Source: Sipunculus nudus
Taxonomy: Eukaryota > Annelida > Sipuncula > Golfingiida > Sipunculidae
Length of the DNA: 64,000 nucleotides
NCBI GenBank assembly: GCA_026874595.1
Contig: CM049316.1
Span: forward strand, 15,565,839-15,629,838
Direction: 5' to 3'
The position numbers and the translations under genes were made by a program. Shown piece after piece: positions 57,647-64,000 of this stretch. Under the pieces are notes generated by a model, which was not told the origin of the DNA, made no database searches, and saw only the letters and a program-made list of their open reading frames with translations. How positions within the stretch are numbered: the first letter of the stretch is position 1; each line of letters begins with the position of its first letter.

Positions 57647-60117
57647 ATGGTGAATCGTGAGTATCTCTGTTTGTTTTTCCACTTTCTGACCCTCATTCGG
57701 ACACAGAGATTTGATAACAGTTTTATCAAGACATTTAAACAGAGTAAAAAATGTATTTTCAGCATATTTATGTTTGTTACCCAGCACTTAATATTCCAAT
57801 ATATGTTTAGTGTGCGTTCGCACAAGAGCCTGGTATGTGAGTACGTGTATCATGAGCCATTTGTGTTAATGCATGCCTGTTGTGTATTTGTAGCTATTAT
57901 TGTATTTGACGTATGTGTGTGTGATCATTGCCCAATTATCATTCATATTTTACATACAGACGAGACTATTAAACAAGAAATACGTAAGATATTGGCCGAT
58001 TTCAGCGACGACTATAGAAATACGAGCTTTCACGTAATAGCTAGCAGATACTACCAGCCCGACTCCCTGCTTGTGTTATCTGGGAAACCAGGTGTACACT
58101 ATTCCGGTAAGCCTACTTTACTGTCAAGTTGGCAGGAAGTAATCTTTTTGTCCTCTTTGTCTAGTTTCATATTAAAAGTAACAGTATTAAGATATTGAGG
58201 AATTCTAAATCAGTATTAATACATTGAGGCATTTAATTATTGATGTGTACGGATTTTGGCCCAGGATTAAATCAAATTTTTATATTGTAAATTACTTATA
58301 AATATTATAATTAATTATGAATATGGTAAAAACGTTAAATTCTCATTGGATGCCTGATTTGGGATCATTAATGTATATGCCTAGTTCTCGTTTGGGATAA
58401 CAATAACGTTATTGAAATTCGGCAAAGAAAAAATATATTTGAACCAACAATTATATATTTATTATTTACAGAAGAATACACCCTGTAAGTGTTTTTTTCC
58501 TAATTGCTTCATTGAATCTAAAATACTTGATGACTAAATCATGCTGCTATATGAACACATGTGTTCATTTAGTTAATTTTCGGCTGAAGTGTGTACAACT
58601 GATGAAAATTCAGAAAAGTAATCAAAATCTTTAAGACCTTTTTTATTTGAAAACCATTGTGTCTTTTATTTGATAAGAAATCAACCGGATCTACGCAGCT
58701 ATGTACGCTGAAGGTCTGACTGATTTTGAAATGGTTGTAGACCGTTTCTTCATCACTGACAACCAGGTATCGGTGTATGACCGGGAACTACGTCTGGATG
58801 AAGACGGGAAGGAGGTCACACTATCAAAGTGGGAAACGTGTTTTTTTTTACACAAAAATATTTTATATTGTCATTACTCACCCTCAAATATATTTTTCAT
58901 GTGCTCATTAAATATGCTCTTCGCCGATTTTTTTCTTCTGAAGCTGTGTAATTATACTATATATTCAATCAATTATAGTGTCAAACGTACAAAATATGGC
59001 ACTTAAAGTGGCTTTATAGATATGCGTGTGCAGTATATGTGCGTATATTAGTATACATTTCAGCACCTTTCGATCGGTCACTCTAGCGAGTGGAAACGCG
59101 TACGCATGGTAATGGACGGGGGGATTTCACACTTTGACATTAGTGATAAGGTGTTTCTCTGTGGGATAATTTTCTCTACTCATGTAGATCTATACTACAG
59201 GCCTTTTTAGGCTTCATAAGTTCCGCATTCGCAGGCGTCCGTTATCTAGATTAATTAAGCATACGTAACGCATACGCATATATGGAATGCTAGCTTGATG
59301 ATATCAGTTAAAGTGCCAAACGTACAAAATATGACACCCTTAGGTCTCATACCATATATGAGGATGCGGAACGCATTCGTTTCGTATACGTATGCATTTT
59401 AGAATCGGACACGTTATATTCTTATGGTGTGATTCCACAAAGGACTATATGCAGCACGTATGTGTTAAGGTGTCATCTCATATATCGCTCAGGTAAGTGA
59501 TTGAAACGCATGATAAAGGACGGGAAACTTATAAACTTTGACGTCGTTGATAGTATATTCTTCTGGGAGATGACTTCTCTACTTACTAGCTCTGTAGTAT
59601 ATGCCTAGTTTTGATCAATACGCACGGCATACGCATATATATTGTTTGGATCGCAGGCGTCCGTTTTCTAGCTGCTTTACGCATATGCACTGCATTCGCA
59701 TACGTACCGCATACGCATATATGGAATGCTATCTTAATGTAGCTTGAAACCGTAGTGTAATTCTTTTAATACGTAAGCGTATGCGGTACGCTACGTTTCG
59801 ATCACTCATTGTAGCGAGCGAAAACGCATACGCATGGTAATGGACGGAACAACTCCACACTCTGTCCTGTCTAGTCATACAGCGCTTTGCTGTATCCCCA
59901 GATCTGCTACAAGCGTATACGCATAGGTGCTTATCGAATCACGGCACTTGCATATATGGAATGCTAGCTTAACACATATAAATTTTCTTCATATTTCTTT
60001 TTATTTTATACCTGTACTATTAGATTTACATCACGCATTTGTTCCAGGGCTGGAGTCGTTTTAGAGAGAAGAGATGGCAACTGGTTCTGTATTCTTGATG
60101 TCACATTTCCTGTGTAA
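57647..60117 (+). CDS. NTF2/SnoaL-like small protein, copy 3
   Basis: Coding exons 57647-57656 (ATG GTG AAT C), 57960-58106, 58678-58828 and 60048-60117 give 125 residues with no stop. Exon 3 is three bases shorter than in the other copies. The usual acceptor TGAG reads TGAT here, and the next AG (TAAG) keeps the frame at the cost of one Glu. The exon 3 donor is GTGGGA, weaker than GTGAGA. Key segments are ILADFSDDYRNTSFHVIASR, YYQPDSLLVLSGKPGVHYSG, AMYAEGLTDFEMVVDRFFIT and VVLERRDGNWFCILDVTFPV. The body is open, but weakened splice sites leave expression uncertain. Confidence 0.8.
59000..59960. repeat. TACGCATACG-type intronic array, right arm
   Basis: Three units anchored by acgcatggtaatggacgg near 59105, 59505 (variant) and 59830, with gcaggcgtccgtt and catacgcatatatgg between. 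It matches the left array at 45110-45960. The stretch near 59850 is the empty site for the DIRS-like insertion. Confidence 0.75.
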
Positions 60118-60359
60118 TTCCAGGAATGATATCCCTTGAATTTCAAATCGGTCTGTTTCACATAAATGATACATGGAGCCAATTTAAAATAAATTGATAA
60201 ATTATGCAATCTTGTTGTACTTAATTTCTACATGAGATCAGGTAACATCAGATATCGTAAATGCGAAATATAGAAATGTATGTTGAATGCAAGGAGAACT
60301 TTAAAATATGCCCGCCTCTTGAGGAAAGATACATTTGAGATATAGTTTATAGCTCAGGT

Positions 60360-61320
60360 GACTTTCATGGTGTGCTGTAGCGATCGGTCTTGGTCCGTGC
60401 GGCAAATCGTATCTGTAAGGGCTAGGATCAAGAACCCTATGAAGTCTTTGAGGTTCTGAAAGGATCTCCTTGGAAACCTGAAATTAGGTCACTGCTACCT
60501 ATATTCTCCGAGTTACTGAGTGTGTTCAAATTTTAAGCCAAACTTTTCATCCCAAACCTTTGATGAATCACATATGGCTCACCTACCAAGTGGGAGAAGA
60601 ATCCTATAGAATTTTAAGTCATAATGTCAAAGGTCAAGGTCTCCGGATCCACTTCCTTAAAAGGCTGTGGACACATTTCAAGCTAGATTTTTCTTTTTAA
60701 ACCTTCCAGCATTGAAATATCGCTTCTCTGCCAACAGGGGAAAAGACCTGTTGTTTTTGAGGTAAAAGGTCAAATTTACAACACCCACTTCATGCGTGGA
60801 ATCATTATAAGGCAAACTTTTCGTTCAACCTGTGCCTTCCATTTCTTATATATGATGGCTTACCTACCAATAGAAGAAGAACCCTATTTAAGTTGAGTTC
60901 AATAGCTCTGAGGTCAATGTAACAATACTAAATTGTTCCAAATGCTTGTGAACATATTTCAAGCTATACCGTTTATCCTAAACCCTCAGTTTTTCAAATA
61001 TGCCTCATCTATGGATCACTCAATTTGATTCAAACTTCATATTTATGGGTCTTTTTGCTTAAAGAATTAATTGAATTCGGGTCAGCTGGTCAGAAGGGTA
61101 AAGGTTGCAGGTCAAAATTATTCACACATTGGTTGCCAAATTATTACTCATGTTTTAAGTGGTTAGTAGTTACCCATCTTTCTAGAAGAATTCAATTGAT
61201 ATGTGGGCAAAAGGCCACGGTCATTGGTCAGGAATGTTTACAAAAAACTTACTTTGTAGACCATCTCTATTTTTCTTGTATATATAACCATTGCACTCAC
61301 ACGGGTACATCTCACTGTGA
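60360..61320. repeat. Degenerate TGACCTTTGACC array, right arm
   Basis: Inverted counterpart of 39985-40865. It reads ggtcaaaggtc-type words (near 60625, 60765) on the plus strand. A 109-codon frame at 61025-61354 is a chance opening, not matched on the other arm. Confidence 0.65.
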
Positions 61321-61329
61321 GGTCGTAAA

Positions 61330-63200
61330 TGTGAGTGGCATTTGTGATATGTGACTCTTTTTTGTATCAGCCCATTGAATGATAAGAACATCAACACTCT
61401 TTGTCAGAGGTTTTACTAAATGCTTCGGCCATGCATTGAGACTATGAGAGTATTGTATTAAGGTTTAGCTACTAATTTATGAGATGATGATAACATTTTG
61501 CAGTTTATTTTATGGAATCATAGCTATAAACTTAGTTTCCTGGATATCTTAATTTTTTTGTGCAAATCATCAAATATATCAGTGTTTGTTCTGATAATAT
61601 GTGGTTCTGTACCTGGATTAGGATAGCTCTATTTGTTTTACAAGTATCTTATTGAAACTTTATGCATGTATTTTTTTCAGTTTTTGCATTTTACCTACCC
61701 TGCTGACCCCCCTAAAAAGCAAGGTTATAATTAAAAAATACTGGACTTACACCTTTTACATTTGCATGACCATATATGTAATATGAGAGCTCTCCAACCT
61801 GATCATGCCTTGTATATATATTTTTTGACAATCATTTCTGTAACATTCTTTCGAGCCTTTTGCCGCAAGTTTAGTCTTTTATTGGAGGATGTGTGATATA
61901 AAATGTCAGACGTGAGAAATCCAGTATGTCCGCCAAGTAGCCACATTAGAATTTTTTTGTCAGTGCAGTTTCTATGATTCTTTTTCAATGTTTGGTCCCT
62001 TTAAGAGGATATTTGTTGTCGGATTTCAGGCCTGTCAGAAATCCAATATGGACATCAGGGGTAGCCATTTTTAAATTCCTTTTCAACATATTATCTCAAA
62101 AACTTTTTGAGAAATAGTGTCGCATGTGAAATGTAAAATTTTGTTTAAAACCATTCAAAATAAGAGCACGGCAAACGTGCATAATACGCCCGTTTTGTAT
62201 CTGGTGACCTCTGACCTTATTAAATATGTGTGAAATTTGATGAAAATATAATTCAGATGAGAACGTCTTTTGTTAATATGTTTAAGTTTCATGAAAATAC
62301 ATAAAATCAAAGATGCATGGTCCTCATATTTCATTGATTAATGTGATATTTATATTAATAGTGAAATATGAATGAGTATATGACAAATTATATATTTTTT
62401 AATATAGAAACTTAAAAATGTGAAAAACTCATACTGTAAATTATAGAGCCAGTTGCATGGAATATATTGCCTTGATATGAATGATTTATAAGCTTCAATT
62501 ATTTACTCACAGTGGTATAAAAGTGGTTTTTCAGTCTGTGACGGAAATTTACAAGTATACTTTTTCATTTACAGCTTCACAAATAAAGATCAACTGCATA
62601 TTAAGAAAATATCGTGTCTACTCATTCAGTTGTTGCCGAATGTAAAAATGACACAGATTGTGGGAGCACAGCATAAAAGCATACAATATTCTATATTCTG
62701 TACCTAATTCCTTCTGTGTGTAATTTTTTTATCTTTATTTCATTTCCCTTAGTTTGGGAACTGTAAGAGCAGACAGGAAAGATTAATTACTAAAGTGTTC
62801 ATTAGGCGAATAAAAAACGTGAATGTATCTATTTATGGATGCTTACAGTCATGTGATTATACGCCTCAGTGTCTGTCGTAGCGTCCTTCGAAAATGGAGT
62901 CATTCTGCCTTCAATGTTGTGCATTGACACTTGCGGGGTGTTAAAATTACACAGTCAGTTCTGATATGACGTCATCTACCACTATAAAAAAAATTTAGGC
63001 TACTATCTCCTTATTTCTTTTTTTAATTGTTTCAGGAAATTAAAGCAAGATATTGTATTGTGGCTTTTCTGGTTAATTAAGCACGTATCTTTTCTCTAAC
63101 AACTAAGTTTTTAATTTTATTGCCTGCATGTATGAAGTTGGATCAAGTAATGATATGCTATAAAGACCTGAGACTTGATGTGGAGAAAATTGGGAAAATA
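61330..63200. other. Non-coding part of the right arm
   Basis: Shared with 38160-39980 in inverted orientation. No exon or mobile-element end is seen inside it. Confidence 0.6.
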
Positions 63201-63544
63201 TATTTATTTTTGATCCATAACAATAAAAGAAAACGTTTCATAAGTTCTAGCGTTCTATGGATCGTCATCAACCATACATCTTGTTTATCGTATTCGAATC
63301 ATTCACGATACAGTCAGCATTTGCAGATGAATATGCCTTACGCCTTAATGGAAAATAGAAAAACAAAACTTGTATAATTGGTATTGCTATTGAATTATTT
63401 TTTTATCAATACTGCTATTCAAAGTTCAAAGATAATCCGCTACATATATATTCTATACTGCAAGACAACCGACCCAGGTCTCAATTAAAGCGTGTCTTTG
63501 TAAAATCTCATACTCTCAAATAGCTACTGTAAATTTTGTGACAT

Positions 63545-64000
63545 CACTTCCCCCTCCAGGAAGAAAATGCTGGCATTTTCATGATTACCTTATGCGATTT
63601 ATCTTATTATTGTACTGATTACAGGATACATGAGATAAAAGCGATGAATGAGATCAGTTCATTCATGAAATCTGGCCCACAGTCAGCGCTACCGGTTACT
63701 GACTCGATCTGAAACACGTACTCCTGGAGAAGCATTGCCCAGCGCATGATCCGCTAATTGAGACACTTTGACTGATTTATATACACAAGGTTTTTGTGGT
63801 CGGTTTGAATTACAAAGTGCCTCCCGAACAAATACATGTCAAACTTTCCAATTGACCAGACTATTGCGAGGGCCTCACGTTCAACAGTAGAATAGTTTTG
63901 TTTCCTTGGCAGGAGTTTACGACTTGCATATGCGACTGGGTGTATAACCCCTTCATTTTCCTGCATCAGGGTGCCACTGATACCTCTCTCAGAGGCATTG
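63545..64000 (-). mobile_element. Ty3-group RNase H fragment at the duplication edge
   Basis: The minus strand reads ERGISGTLMQENEGVIHPVA, YASRKLLPRKQNYSTVEREA, LAIVWSIGKFDMYLFGRHFV, QTDHKNLVYI and, after a TAG near 63751, RIMRWAMLLQEYVFQIESV. About 150 bp on there is a polypurine-like GGAGGGGGAAG followed by TGATG, but the expected LTR is replaced by duplicated gene-flank DNA. There is no integrase after RNase H, so it is either truncated or also of the Gmr1 type. It continues beyond the window. Confidence 0.7.

Larger units (their letters stand above)
55545..63541. repeat. Right arm of the large inverted duplication
   Basis: Reverse-complement partner of 37870-51150. The inner edge lies where gcaggagg..tttgacgcgg replaces the left-arm gcaggagtttcacgcgg, so GCAGGAG microhomology is present at the junction. 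The outer edge is within ctactgtaaattttgtga near 63530-63541, where the right side passes into a Ty3 fragment. The arm lacks the DIRS-like and Helitron-like insertions. Confidence 0.85.

Noticed and set aside
61025-61354. 109-codon open frame in the right arm
   Set aside because: It crosses a degenerate repeat array and is not open in the left arm.

Overview
This is a eukaryotic, AT-rich, repeat-dense window. It has spliced genes with canonical GT..AG introns and several classes of retroelement, and there are no bacterial operons. The mix suggests a lophotrochozoan invertebrate, most likely a bivalve mollusc: Ty3, Gmr1-like and DIRS/PAT-like elements, Tx1/L1-like and CR1-like LINEs, a pogo-type transposon, a small Helitron, and tandem arrays rich in TGACCTTTGACC and ending in ACGG runs. 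The taxon is an inference from repeat style, not a match I could run.

The host genes that matter are a small family encoding a protein of about 126 residues that looks like an NTF2/SnoaL-like (DUF4440-type) fold. Each gene has four coding exons with identical phases (10, 147, 154 and 70 nt). Copy 1 (4869-6789, minus), copy 2 (41098-47286, minus) and copy 3 (57647-60117, plus) are open. Copy 4 (33595-36847, minus) is a pseudogene behind a well-formed TATA promoter that has itself been duplicated in tandem. A second host locus (16748-18179, minus) keeps the last exons of a SAMD3-associated uncharacterised animal protein family. It has a one-base frame break, and a Ty3 element sits about 0.1 kb upstream of the retained exons.

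Layout: 1-4 kb holds microsatellites and two repeat arrays. 4-7 kb is gene copy 1. 7-12 kb is quiet AT-rich DNA. 12-13.6 kb is a pogo-like transposon with a TIR-bounded, tandem-repeat-carrying element nested in it. 14-16 kb holds hairpin and minisatellite DNA. 16.7-18.2 kb is the SAMD3-like fragment. 18286-25133 is a complete Ty3 element with 869-bp LTRs and a GCAT target duplication. 25.6-27.6 kb and 28.1-31.25 kb are two decayed LINEs. 33.6-37.2 kb is gene copy 4. From 37.87 kb to 63.54 kb lies a large inverted duplication.

The inverted duplication is the main discovery. The left arm (about 37.87-51.15 kb) carries copy 2 and the right arm (about 55.55-63.54 kb) carries copy 3, head to head. 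The arms differ by datable insertions: a DIRS/PAT-like element (41361-45100) and a 927-bp Helitron-like element (48818-49744) are in the left arm only, and the right arm has the matching empty sites. A LINE lacking most of its reverse transcriptase is in both arms but absent from copy 1, so it inserted after copy 1 split off and before the inversion. A 5'-truncated Gmr1-like element (integrase end upstream of reverse transcriptase) fills the centre, and a broken Ty3 fragment abuts the outer right breakpoint. The window can therefore be read as a layered history of duplication and insertion.
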